Origin: Fictibacillus macauensis ZFHKF-1
GTDB taxonomy: Bacteria; Bacillota; Bacilli; Bacillales; Fictibacillaceae
NCBI RefSeq assembly: GCF_000269865.1
Contig: NZ_AKKV01000019.1
Location: 124,001-188,000, forward strand
Length of the DNA: 64,000 bases
Direction of reading: 5' to 3'
The position numbers were made by a program, and so were the translations under genes. Shown here one piece after another: positions 56,476-64,000 of the stretch (its first letter is position 1; each line of letters begins with the position of its first letter). The notes beneath the pieces were generated by a model. It did no database searches and was not told the origin of the DNA. It saw nothing but the letters and a program-made list of their open reading frames with translations.

Positions 56476-59400
56476 ATGAGCGGAATTATTCGATTTTGTT
56501 TAAAAAACAAATTTGCGGTCTGGCTGCTAACGATCTTAGTTGTCTTTTCGGGATTGTATGCAGGTTTGAATATGAAGCTAGAAACGCTACCGAATATTAA
56601 TACCCCCATTGTATCTGTTTCAGCAGCTTATCCAGGGGCAACCCCTCAAGAAGTTGCAGATTCGGTGACGATTCCTCTTGAAAATAAAGTGAAAAATTTA
56701 GCGGGCGTAAAATCAGTTCGTTCCTCCTCTTTTCAAAATGTAGCCTCTCTCCAAATTGAATACAATTTTAGTAAGGATATGGAGAAAGCGAAAGATGAAG
56801 TGAAGGAAGCGTTAGCGGACATTGAACTGCCAAAAGACGTGAAAACGCCAAAAGTAACGCGCCAAACGTTAAATGATTTTCCAATCTTATCATTGAGCGT
56901 TTCCAATTCTAAGCAAAGCTTACAGGCGTTAAGTAAAACAGTAGAAGATGACCTCATTCCGTCATTAGAAGAAGTAGATGGCGTGGCGGCTGTACAAGCA
57001 GCTGGTCAAAGCGCAGATGAAGTTCAGCTGTCCTTTAAAAAGACAGCGTTGCAGCGCTACAATTTAACAGAACAAAAAGTAAAAGACTATGTAAAAGCGA
57101 GCAGCAGTTCCGTGCCACTTGGCTTGTATTCAATCGACAAAAAAGAAAAATCGATTGTGATTGATGGAAACAAGAAAACGCTCCAAGCATTGCGTGATCT
57201 TAAAATTCCATACACACCAACCCAACAGCAGCAAGCAGCCACCCCTGCGCCCTCAAGTGCACCACCAGCAGCTCAAGCAGCCGTTACCGTACCAACTGTT
57301 GCTTTAAAAGAGGTTGCTGACCTTAAAGTGGTAGGGATTACAAAGTCCATTGCACATACGAACGGTCGCCAATCGATCGGTCTACAAATTACGAAAGCGT
57401 CGGATGCAAATACGGTTAATGTCGCAGACGCAGTAACGAAAAAGCTGACGCAATTAAAAAAAGAACACGATGGATTAAAAACCGTCACTGTGTTTGATCA
57501 AGCAACACCGATTAAAGATTCTGTTTCTACCATGGTGAATAAAGCGCTAATTGGTGGCGTTTTTGCGGTTCTCATTATTTTACTGTTTCTCCGCAATTTC
57601 CGCTCAACCATTATTGCGGTTATTTCCATTCCGTTATCGTTATTAATCGCGATCTTAGTGCTCAAACAAATGGATATTTCCTTAAATATTATGACACTAG
57701 GTGCGATGACGGTCGCGATCGGCCGGGTCGTAGACGACTCGATTGTTGTCATTGAAAACATTTACCGCCGAATGGCCTTGCGCGGTGAATCGCTAAAAGG
57801 AAAAGCGTTAATTACAGCGGCAACACATGAAATGTTTATTCCGATTATGTCGTCTACGATTGTTACGATTGCCGTCTTTTTACCACTTGGCTTTGTTAGT
57901 GGCCCGGTTGGAGAGCTCTTTTTACCGTTTGCTCTAACGATTGTGTTTGCACTCGTCGCATCCCTGATCGTTGCGATTACGCTTGTGCCAGCCTTTGCCC
58001 ATTCGTTATTTAAAAAAGGCTTAAAAGAAAAACACGTCACCCAACCACAAGGTGAAGCAAAACGTGGCGCCTTTACTCGTAGCTATCGACGCCTTTTAAA
58101 TTGGTCGCTTCAACATAAGCTTTTATCGTTTGGCTTTGCGATTGTACTGCTTGTTGCCAGTTTATTTCTCGTCCCATTAATTGGCGTTAGCTTTTTACCG
58201 AATGACAATCAAAAGATGGTCATCGCGACGTATAGTCCAGAGCCTGGGCAAACGCGTAAGGACATCGAACAGCAAGCGAGCAAGGCAGAGCGTATGTTGC
58301 TTGATCGCAAACATGTCCAAACGATTCAATACTCGGTTGGTAGCGAAAACCCAATGAATCCTGGCAACTCCAATCAAGCATTGTTCTTTTTAAAGTATGA
58401 TAGTGATACGCCGAATTTTGAAAACGAACAAAAACGTGTCATTGACGCTCTAAAGAAAACAACGAGTAAAGGTGCGTGGAAAACACAAGATTTCGGAGCA
58501 ACAGGTGGAAGTAGTAAGCTTGAAATTCAAGTGTACGGAAATAAGAAAAGTGAGATCGAACCAGTCGCAAAAGACATCGAGCGTATCATGAAGCGCAATC
58601 ACTCGCTGCGTAACGTCGATTCCTCACTTTCAAAAGCGTATGATGAATATACGCTGCAAATGAATCAAAAGAAATTAAGTGATCTCGGTCTTTCCGCTGG
58701 TCAAATTGGCATGGAGTTTGCGGGCGGTGGAGACGATGGCGCGCTTACAACTATTAAAAAGAACGGAAAAGACATTGATGTTGTCGTTAAGCGTAAGAAA
58801 AAAGCGTATGATGATATTGCTGATTTTACAAAAGAAAAAGTCCAAACACCAACAGGACAAAGTATCTCTTTAGATCAAGTAGCGACTGTCAAAAAAGGTA
58901 AAACAGCGAATACGATTACACGGAAAGATGACAAAATTTACGCTAGTGTTTCCGGCGATGTGATCGGAAAAGATGTGAGCGCCGTCTCGTCTGCGCTGCA
59001 AAAGAAAGTAGATGCGCTGCACGTAAAGAGTGGCACGTCTGTGAAAATGGGCGGTGTAACAGAAGACATTAATGATTCCTTTAGTCAGCTCGGACTGGCG
59101 ATGCTAGCGGCTATTTGTATTGTTTACTTTGTACTTGTCGTCACTTTTGGTGGCGCGCTTGCACCATTTGCTATATTATTCTCCCTACCGTTTACGGTCA
59201 TTGGAGGACTCGTAGCTCTCTATATTGCGGATGAAAGCTTAAGTATTTCCGCAATGATTGGTGCTTTAATGCTGATCGGAATCGTTGTGACGAATGCCAT
59301 CGTTCTCGTCGATCGTGTCATTCATAAAGAAAATGAAGGCTATACAACACGTGAAGCGTTGTTAGAAGCGGGAACGGTGCGCTTACGTCCTATCCTAATG

Positions 59401-59589
59401 ACGGCGCTCGCGACAATTGGTGCCTTGATCCCGCTAGCTCTCGGCTATGAAGGCGGCGGCCTTATTTCTAAAGGTCTCGGCGTGACTGTCATCGGCGGAT
59501 TAACGAGCTCCACCTTGTTGACACTCATCATCGTTCCAGTCGTTTATGAATTTTTAAGCAGATGGCGCCGTAAGAAAATAGAAGAATAA
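56476..59589 (+). CDS. swrC: RND-family efflux transporter, SwrC-like
   Basis: 1037 residues from ATG 56476 after AAAAGGAG; the frame to 56419 contains the operator. It has the HAE1/AcrB layout: first helix, two large periplasmic-type loops, and 12 membrane helices (VNKALIGGVFAVLIILLFLRNFRSTIIAVISIPLSLLIA; GRVVDDSIVVIENIYRRM with the proton-relay Asp pair). In B. subtilis SwrC exports surfactin and gives resistance to it. Substrate here is inferred from the family and YerO-like neighbour. Confidence 0.93.
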   Translation: MSGIIRFCLKNKFAVWLLTILVVFSGLYAGLNMKLETLPNINTPIVSVSAAYPGATPQEVADSVTIPLENKVKNLAGVKSVRSSSFQNVASLQIEYNFSKDMEKAKDEVKEALADIELPKDVKTPKVTRQTLNDFPILSLSVSNSKQSLQALSKTVEDDLIPSLEEVDGVAAVQAAGQSADEVQLSFKKTALQRYNLTEQKVKDYVKASSSSVPLGLYSIDKKEKSIVIDGNKKTLQALRDLKIPYTPTQQQQAATPAPSSAPPAAQAAVTVPTVALKEVADLKVVGITKSIAHTNGRQSIGLQITKASDANTVNVADAVTKKLTQLKKEHDGLKTVTVFDQATPIKDSVSTMVNKALIGGVFAVLIILLFLRNFRSTIIAVISIPLSLLIAILVLKQMDISLNIMTLGAMTVAIGRVVDDSIVVIENIYRRMALRGESLKGKALITAATHEMFIPIMSSTIVTIAVFLPLGFVSGPVGELFLPFALTIVFALVASLIVAITLVPAFAHSLFKKGLKEKHVTQPQGEAKRGAFTRSYRRLLNWSLQHKLLSFGFAIVLLVASLFLVPLIGVSFLPNDNQKMVIATYSPEPGQTRKDIEQQASKAERMLLDRKHVQTIQYSVGSENPMNPGNSNQALFFLKYDSDTPNFENEQKRVIDALKKTTSKGAWKTQDFGATGGSSKLEIQVYGNKKSEIEPVAKDIERIMKRNHSLRNVDSSLSKAYDEYTLQMNQKKLSDLGLSAGQIGMEFAGGGDDGALTTIKKNGKDIDVVVKRKKKAYDDIADFTKEKVQTPTGQSISLDQVATVKKGKTANTITRKDDKIYASVSGDVIGKDVSAVSSALQKKVDALHVKSGTSVKMGGVTEDINDSFSQLGLAMLAAICIVYFVLVVTFGGALAPFAILFSLPFTVIGGLVALYIADESLSISAMIGALMLIGIVVTNAIVLVDRVIHKENEGYTTREALLEAGTVRLRPILMTALATIGALIPLALGYEGGGLISKGLGVTVIGGLTSSTLLTLIIVPVVYEFLSRWRRKKIEE

Positions 59590-59595
59590 GCGCGT

Positions 59596-59637
59596 AAGAA
59601 GAAGACAAGAAGCAAATTGTCTTCTTCTTTTTTTCTG
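59596..59637 (+). terminator. Rho-independent terminator of the RND pump gene
   Basis: AAGAAGAAGACAA / TTGTCTTCTTCTT stem, then TTTTTTC. Confidence 0.9.
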
Positions 59638-59710
59638 TTATTAGTAGCATCCCTTAAAACGATAGCAAGGGGGGCGCACTATCCAAATACGCCCAAAATA
59701 TGGAGGACTG

Positions 59711-59827
59711 ATGGGAACGAATGAAGAGGTAGTAGCGTGTCTGCAGTTAATTACTCACGGAAAAAGAACGTATCCACTCATTTTACTTTTGTGGCATAGT
59801 GAAGTAGCTCATCTCGTCGAAGCATAG
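59711..59827 (+). CDS. Possible small ORF, 38 residues
   Basis: ATG 59711 follows TGGAGG with only four bases. The product (MGTNEEVVACLQLITHGKRT...) is short, with no motif. It may be a remnant. Confidence 0.25.
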   Translation: MGTNEEVVACLQLITHGKRTYPLILLLWHSEVAHLVEA

Positions 59828-59942
59828 TAAGCTGCAAGCACTGATTACTGTAAGGAAATAAGCGGTTTGATAGCACACGCTGGGTGGAATATTCTTCAAT
59901 ATACGAAGAAACGTTACAAATTTTTCCTTAGGGGCAATGTTT

Positions 59943-60231
59943 ATGAACAGAGAGCATGTTGAGTCTTTAAAAAAAAAGAGCCAAGCAACGAGAAAATAAA
60001 CGAATTTTCGTATTGTTTATCGTAGTTATTGGAATTGGTGTTTTTTATTGGCCGTCGTTTTCTGGAACGCTGATTACGATTGGTAGATTCTGTGTAGGCA
60101 CTCTTCTTGTTGGCTTAATGATCGATGGTGTAGTGAATAAAAAAGGATATGAGGCTAGAGGTAAAGAAAGAAATGTTTATATGGTACTAATGTTTGCAGG
60201 TTTGTTTCTCGGTATGATGAGTTTGGACTAG
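59943..60231 (+). pseudogene. Small membrane protein, frameshifted in a poly-A run
   Basis: ATG 59943 (AGGGG upstream) gives MNREHVESLKKK. After nine A (59969-59977) the frame shifts. If the run had ten A it would read on as RAKQRENKRIFVLFIVVIGIGVFYW..., a two- or three-helix protein of about 95 residues ending LFLGMMSLD. As written it stops early. This may be a true mutation, homopolymer slippage, or a sequencing error. Confidence 0.6.
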
Positions 60232-60521
60232 GTGAAAAGGGATTGAGGAGAGATGCATGTGAGCGCATCTCTTTTATGGTGTTGTAGCTGAATAATTTAT
60301 TTCAAAATAGAGTTTCTTTATCAAGCATTGACTACTTCTGATAGAGAGTAGTAGTTAGTTCCTTTTAACTATTTGGTTAGAGATGAGAATAAAAGCAAAG
60401 CGTTTGCCAAACCCTATTCGGAGAACACTAGTCTAAAAAATCTTTGAAATTAAAATTTTTACAAAGAAGCATTGTAAAAAAGACATAGGTATATTAAAAT
60501 GACTTTTATCCTATAAAAAAA
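60232..60521. other. Intergenic region before the purine riboswitch
   Basis: AT-rich, no gene seen. It should hold the promoter of the nucleoside transporter gene; no clear -35/-10 pair was identified. Confidence 0.3.
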
Positions 60522-60598
60522 TTCCTTGTATAAGATCAGTAAAAAGATCGGTCTGATTGTCTCTACCTGGCGGCCGAAAATTGCCAGACTACAGGGAA
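60522..60598 (+). promoter_or_regulatory. Purine (guanine-type) riboswitch
   Basis: P1 is TTCCTTGTA (60522-60530) with TACAGGGAA (60590-60598). The core junction TCTACC...CCGAAAA...GACTAC is present, where the C in GACTAC indicates guanine specificity. The P2 loop is longer than usual. Position before a NupG-type transporter matches the known B. subtilis arrangement. A hairpin at 60647-60673 and a weak terminator-like element with six T at 60673-60696 follow. Confidence 0.82.
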
Positions 60599-60727
60599 GT
60601 GTGTTGTACATACGCAGCTCTTGTTTGTAAGCTCTTACGTATTCACGCTTTTCTGTCACAGAGATGAAAGCGGTTTACTAAAGGGCTTTTTTCAATGGAG
60701 AAAAACACATCAGGGGTGTACAACAAC

Positions 60728-61921
60728 ATGTATTTTGTAATGAATTTGTTAGGTGTTCTTGTGGTAATGGGGGTTATCTTTCTCATTTCACCAAACCGTC
60801 GCGGCATAAAGTGGAAGCCGATTGCCGTTCTTCTTGTTACTGAAGTTATTATTACTTGGTTTATGTTAGGTACGACTGTCGGAATGGCCATTATTAATAA
60901 AATGGCGGCATTCTTTACATGGTTAATATCGTGTGCAAACGCTGGAACCGCTTTCGTCTTTTCATCATCAATGGCTAATAAGCAAGTAGACTTTTTTTTC
61001 AGTGCTTTGTTGCCAATTATTTTCATTGTGACATTTTTTGATATATTAACTTATTTTGGAATATTAACATGGTTGATTAATAAAATTGGTTGGGTTATTT
61101 CTAAAATTTCTGGATTACCGAAACTTGAAAGCTTTTTTGCAATCCAAATGATGTTCTTAGGAAACACAGAAGCATTAGCAGTCATTCGTGATCAGCTGCT
61201 TGTGTTGAAAAAGCATCGCTTACTCACGTTTGGATTGATGAGTATGTCCAGTATTAGTGGATCAATTATTGGTGCTTACTTAACAATGGTACCCGCAACC
61301 TATGTTTTTGCGGCGATTCCACTCAACTGTTTAAATGCCCTATTAATTGCAAGCATGTTACATCCAGTGGACGTAACGAAAGAAGATGATGTGGTTTACG
61401 TACCACCAAAGGAAGACAAAAAAGACTTCTTCTCTACGATCTCTAACAGTATGCTCGTTGGAATTCGAATGGTTATCGTAATTGTAGCAATGGTGATTGG
61501 TTATGTTGCCTTAACGACGTGTCTTAACGGAATTTTAGGATTCATTTATTCAGGTTTAACAATTGAGAAAATCTTCTCCTTTATTTTTAGTCCATTTGCT
61601 TACTTATTTGGACTACCAGCAGCGGACGCGCAATATGTGGCGAAGCTCATGGGAATTAAACTAGCAACGAATGAATTTGTAGCGATGATGGACTTAAAAA
61701 CACATCTACATTCGCTCGCTCCACATACAGTGGCAGTCGTTACAACATTCCTGTCTTCGTTTGCGAACTTCTCGACAGCAGGTATGATTTATGGAACGTA
61801 CAATTCAATTTTAGGCGATGAAAAATCGGCGATTATCGGAAAAAATGTTTGGAAACTTCTCGTAAGTGGGATGGCTGTTTCACTTATGAGTGCGATGATT
61901 GTTGGTCTCTTCGTTTGGTAA
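60728..61921 (+). CDS. nupG: Concentrative nucleoside transporter, NupG-like
   Basis: 397 residues from ATG 60728, preceded by AGGGGTG nine bases upstream; the frame to 60695 runs into the leader. Ten or so membrane helices with ISGLPKLESFFAIQMMFLGNTEALAVI and SMSSISGSIIGAYL, typical of CNT transporters. NupG (YxjA) of B. subtilis imports purine nucleosides and is under a guanine riboswitch, as here. Proton-coupled uptake is expected. Confidence 0.93.
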   Translation: MYFVMNLLGVLVVMGVIFLISPNRRGIKWKPIAVLLVTEVIITWFMLGTTVGMAIINKMAAFFTWLISCANAGTAFVFSSSMANKQVDFFFSALLPIIFIVTFFDILTYFGILTWLINKIGWVISKISGLPKLESFFAIQMMFLGNTEALAVIRDQLLVLKKHRLLTFGLMSMSSISGSIIGAYLTMVPATYVFAAIPLNCLNALLIASMLHPVDVTKEDDVVYVPPKEDKKDFFSTISNSMLVGIRMVIVIVAMVIGYVALTTCLNGILGFIYSGLTIEKIFSFIFSPFAYLFGLPAADAQYVAKLMGIKLATNEFVAMMDLKTHLHSLAPHTVAVVTTFLSSFANFSTAGMIYGTYNSILGDEKSAIIGKNVWKLLVSGMAVSLMSAMIVGLFVW

Positions 61922-61931
61922 AATGAAAGAG

Positions 61932-61961
61932 TAAGCCCACATGATGTGGGCTTTTTTTTTG
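61932..61961 (+). terminator. Rho-independent terminator after nupG
   Basis: AAGCCCACAT / ATGTGGGCTT stem with ten T. Confidence 0.95.
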
Positions 61962-62069
61962 CGTTTTTTTACAAATGGCGATTATATCCAGAAATAGGTT
62001 GACATTAATACAGACAAAATAATATATTGTTAGTAAATAAGCAAACGTAATTGAAAGGTGTTTGGTAAA

Positions 62070-62828
62070 GTGGATGTTAATGAAGAGTTTTGGAACTGTG
62101 ATTTAGAAGATTTAAAACGTGGATATGTTGAGAAACAAGAGCTTTATCTTTGTGTATTGTGCGGTCATACCGTAGAAAAAGGGTTAATCTATCCTGAACA
62201 AGAGCTGCTTCTAGAAGCAGAAAAGTATATGAAATACCATATTACGAAAGAACATACATCCGTTTTTCATCACCTCATTAGTTATAACAAAAAACTAACA
62301 GGTCTTACGGATACACAAAGCCAAATGTTGCGTTATTTTTATGAAGGAAAAAGTGATGAGGAGATTAAGACAGAAATGGGTGCGGGAAGTACGTCAACCA
62401 TTCGTAATCATCGTTTTGTATTAAAAGAAAAGGAGCGCCAAGCTCGAATGGCTGTAACCCTTTTTGATCTCTTAAAAGAAAAAGATCACCATGCGCCCTC
62501 TGTTCTTGTTCCCCACCAGACGGCTACGATGGTGGATGAACGTTATAACGTTACCAAGGAGGAAAGCCACAAAATGCTTAAGAAATATTTTGATGAAGAA
62601 ACCAATAAGCTAAAGTATTTTCCTGCTAAAGAAAAGCAAAAGTTAGTCGTATTGCGAGAGATTGCTACCCTATTTACACCGAAACAACAGTATAGCGAAA
62701 AAGAGGTAAATGAAATCATTAAGCGCATTTATGATGATTTCGTAACGTTGCGTCGCTACTTGATTGCCTATGGCTTTTTAGATCGAAAAAAAGATGGTAG
62801 TAGCTATTGGGTGAAGTCAACCAGTTAA
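62070..62828 (+). CDS. DUF2087-domain transcriptional regulator
   Basis: 252 residues from GTG 62070, nine bases after AAAGGTG; GTG 62058 overlaps that site. Residues about 60-130 hold a LuxR/sigma-like helix-turn-helix (LTDTQSQMLRYFYEGKSDEEIKTEMGAGSTSTIRNHRF). Residues about 175-250 are a DUF2087 domain (MLKKYFDEETNKLKYFPAKEKQKLVVLREIATLF...LRRYLIAYGFLDRKKDGSSYW). Two Cys near residue 33-36 (CVLCGH) could bind metal. It is followed 21 bases later by a GIY-YIG protein gene, probably one operon. Confidence 0.85.
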   Translation: MDVNEEFWNCDLEDLKRGYVEKQELYLCVLCGHTVEKGLIYPEQELLLEAEKYMKYHITKEHTSVFHHLISYNKKLTGLTDTQSQMLRYFYEGKSDEEIKTEMGAGSTSTIRNHRFVLKEKERQARMAVTLFDLLKEKDHHAPSVLVPHQTATMVDERYNVTKEESHKMLKKYFDEETNKLKYFPAKEKQKLVVLREIATLFTPKQQYSEKEVNEIIKRIYDDFVTLRRYLIAYGFLDRKKDGSSYWVKSTS

Positions 62829-62849
62829 TAAGAAAAAGGAGATGGGGTT

Positions 62850-63203
62850 ATGGATCCAAAAAAAGAACGAAAGCAGCTGTTTAAGGAAATGGAAGTAGAG
62901 CGCGGCGTTTATACCATAAAAAACAAGCAAAATGGTAAGGTGCTCGTCGTGGCAACACGGAACTTTAAAACGATGAATGGCAAAAGATTTGAGCTGGAAA
63001 ATGGCTCAAGTACGCATAAAGACTTGCAACATGATTGGCAAACGTATGGTAAAGAAGCATTTGCGTTTGATATTTGTGAAAAGCTACCAAACAACACAGA
63101 TGCTGCTTTTAATGAAAAAAAAGCATTGCGCGCGCTAGAAGAAAAGTGGCTAGAAAAGCTGCAGCCGTATGGAGAGCGGGGGTATCATAAAGCGTTGGAG
63201 TAA
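62850..63203 (+). CDS. GIY-YIG nuclease family protein
   Basis: 117 residues, AAAAAGGAG before ATG 62850. RGVYTIKNKQNGKVLVVATRNFKTMNG is the altered GIY (GVY) core, followed by DLQHDWQTYGKEAFAFDICEKL and EEKWLEKLQPYGERGYHK. It matches the small Bacillus GIY-YIG family paired with DUF2087 regulators. Key catalytic residues are not all evident, so it may be a non-nucleolytic or single-strand-specific member. Confidence 0.82.
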   Translation: MDPKKERKQLFKEMEVERGVYTIKNKQNGKVLVVATRNFKTMNGKRFELENGSSTHKDLQHDWQTYGKEAFAFDICEKLPNNTDAAFNEKKALRALEEKWLEKLQPYGERGYHKALE

Positions 63204-63340
63204 GCAGCAGAGAGTGAATAGTAAACAACAGTCAAAACATAATGGACACGTCACTGCTTCTTTTGAAGATCGTCTTTTGAATCGCTAATATAAGGTTTAC
63301 AAGAAATGAACAATAGTCACTTGAAGTAGCGTCCTCATAA

Positions 63341-63377
63341 GTGCCGCCTGAGGTTTGAAACCTTATGCGGCTTTTTT
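63341..63377 (+). terminator. Rho-independent terminator
   Basis: GCCGC...AGGTTT / AAACCT...GCGGC two-part stem followed by six T. Confidence 0.9.
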
Positions 63378-63417
63378 CGTACAGAGAGAGTAAGTAGGTA
63401 TGAGGAGGCTTCTCTGT

Positions 63418-64000
63418 ATGAAAGCGTGGCTATTAGAACAAATCGAGCAGTATGGATATGGCAGTATTTTTCTGTTTATGCTTTTAGAAAATATCTTCCC
63501 GCCAATTCCTTCCGAAGTAATTTTAACAGTGGGTGGGATGTTGACAAAAGTATCAACACTTCACATTGGCATCGTAATTCTCGTTGCGACAGCAGGCTCA
63601 CTGGCAGGTGCTGTTCTATTATATAGAATTGGAATGCTTGTTTCGAAAGAACATTTTCTGAGGTGGATTGCTAAGTATGGCAAGTATGTACGTCTAACGC
63701 AAAATGATATGGAGCGAGCCTTTGCGGCTTTTCACAAGTATGGCTATTGGGCTATCTTTATTGGACGCCTACTTCCGCTCATTCGTAGTCTCATCTCGTT
63801 ACCAGCAGGTATGACGCGTATGCCTTTTCTAAAATTCATCGTATTTACTACCATAGGTACATTGCTTTGGAATAGCGTGCTGATTTCGTTAGGTGCCTTG
63901 TTTGGCATCCATTGGGAACGAATCCTACATATGATGGAAACGTATTCGTTGTTTCTCTATGGAATGATGTTGCTCTTGGCTGTGTGGTGGGTCATCAAGC
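63418..64000 (+). CDS. DedA family membrane protein, 3' end outside window
   Basis: The start ATG 63418 follows GAGGAGG with nine bases; the frame is open to the window edge (194 codons). MLLENIFPPIPSEVILTVGGML, FHKYGYWAIFIGRLLPLIRSLISLPAGMTRMPFLKF are the DedA/SNARE-associated (PF09335) signatures with the conserved GR.lP.iR....PAG. Such proteins flip undecaprenyl phosphate or phosphatidylethanolamine-type lipids. Which subgroup is not decided. Confidence 0.93.
   Translation, partial: MKAWLLEQIEQYGYGSIFLFMLLENIFPPIPSEVILTVGGMLTKVSTLHIGIVILVATAGSLAGAVLLYRIGMLVSKEHFLRWIAKYGKYVRLTQNDMERAFAAFHKYGYWAIFIGRLLPLIRSLISLPAGMTRMPFLKFIVFTTIGTLLWNSVLISLGALFGIHWERILHMMETYSLFLYGMMLLLAVWWVIK

Overview
The window looks like the chromosome of a Bacillus-type firmicute (Bacillaceae). 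The order trxB-nudix-rapZ-glmR-whiA-crh, then clpP, sigma-54, cggR-gap-pgk-tpiA-gpmI-eno and secG-est-rnr-smpB-ssrA follows the Bacillus core backbone. Several traits are typical of the family: Crh with Gln15 and Ser46, a CtsR operator at clpP, a CggR operator at cggR, a YerO/SwrC-like pair and an InhA-type M6 protease. I cannot fix the species from the sequence alone.

Layout. 1-1.6 kb: 3' part of an immune-inhibitor-A protease. 1.9-9.7 kb: TPR-HTH protein, thioredoxin reductase, the rapZ-glmR-whiA-crh cluster, clpP and two small genes. 9.9-18.0 kb: an AT-rich accessory block. It holds two tandem lipoprotein + lipase modules (one intact, one broken), a membrane-anchored protein of unknown function, and a YbaK / TSUP exporter / TrmB-regulator operon. 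18.1-27.7 kb: cold-shock gene, rpoN, a glutaredoxin-like gene and the complete CggR-controlled lower-glycolysis operon. 27.7-28.3 kb: intergenic repeats built on a 21-bp GC-rich unit. 28.3-37.6 kb: a GNAT gene, then a cobalamin riboswitch and a ten-gene, mostly overlapping B12 uptake and salvage operon. 37.7-42.9 kb: secG, two esterases, RNase R, SmpB and tmRNA. 42.9-45.3 kb: a decayed patch after ssrA with an IS256-type transposase remnant, a pentapeptide-repeat gene and two pseudogenes. 45.3-64 kb: mixed metabolic, redox and envelope genes, including a MarR-nitroreductase-monooxygenase operon, a divergent TetR/RND efflux pair, a purine-riboswitch-controlled nucleoside transporter and a 3'-truncated DedA gene.

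How genes work together. The glycolytic block senses its own flux through CggR. The B12 operon imports corrinoids (BtuFCD), trims them (CbiZ domain) and rebuilds the lower loop (CbiB, CobD, CobU, CobS, CobC, adenosyltransferase) under riboswitch control, with no corrin-ring synthesis genes in view. RNase R, SmpB and tmRNA form the ribosome-rescue and decay cluster.

The most novel part is the 9.98-15.8 kb lipoprotein/lipase array. The intact 701-residue protein has an N-terminal Ser-hydrolase domain and a long helical C-terminal region. That layout resembles reverse-arranged type VII secreted lipase toxins, and the adjacent lipoprotein is a candidate immunity protein. The second copy has a frameshift exactly at the predicted catalytic Asp and was later split by foreign DNA.
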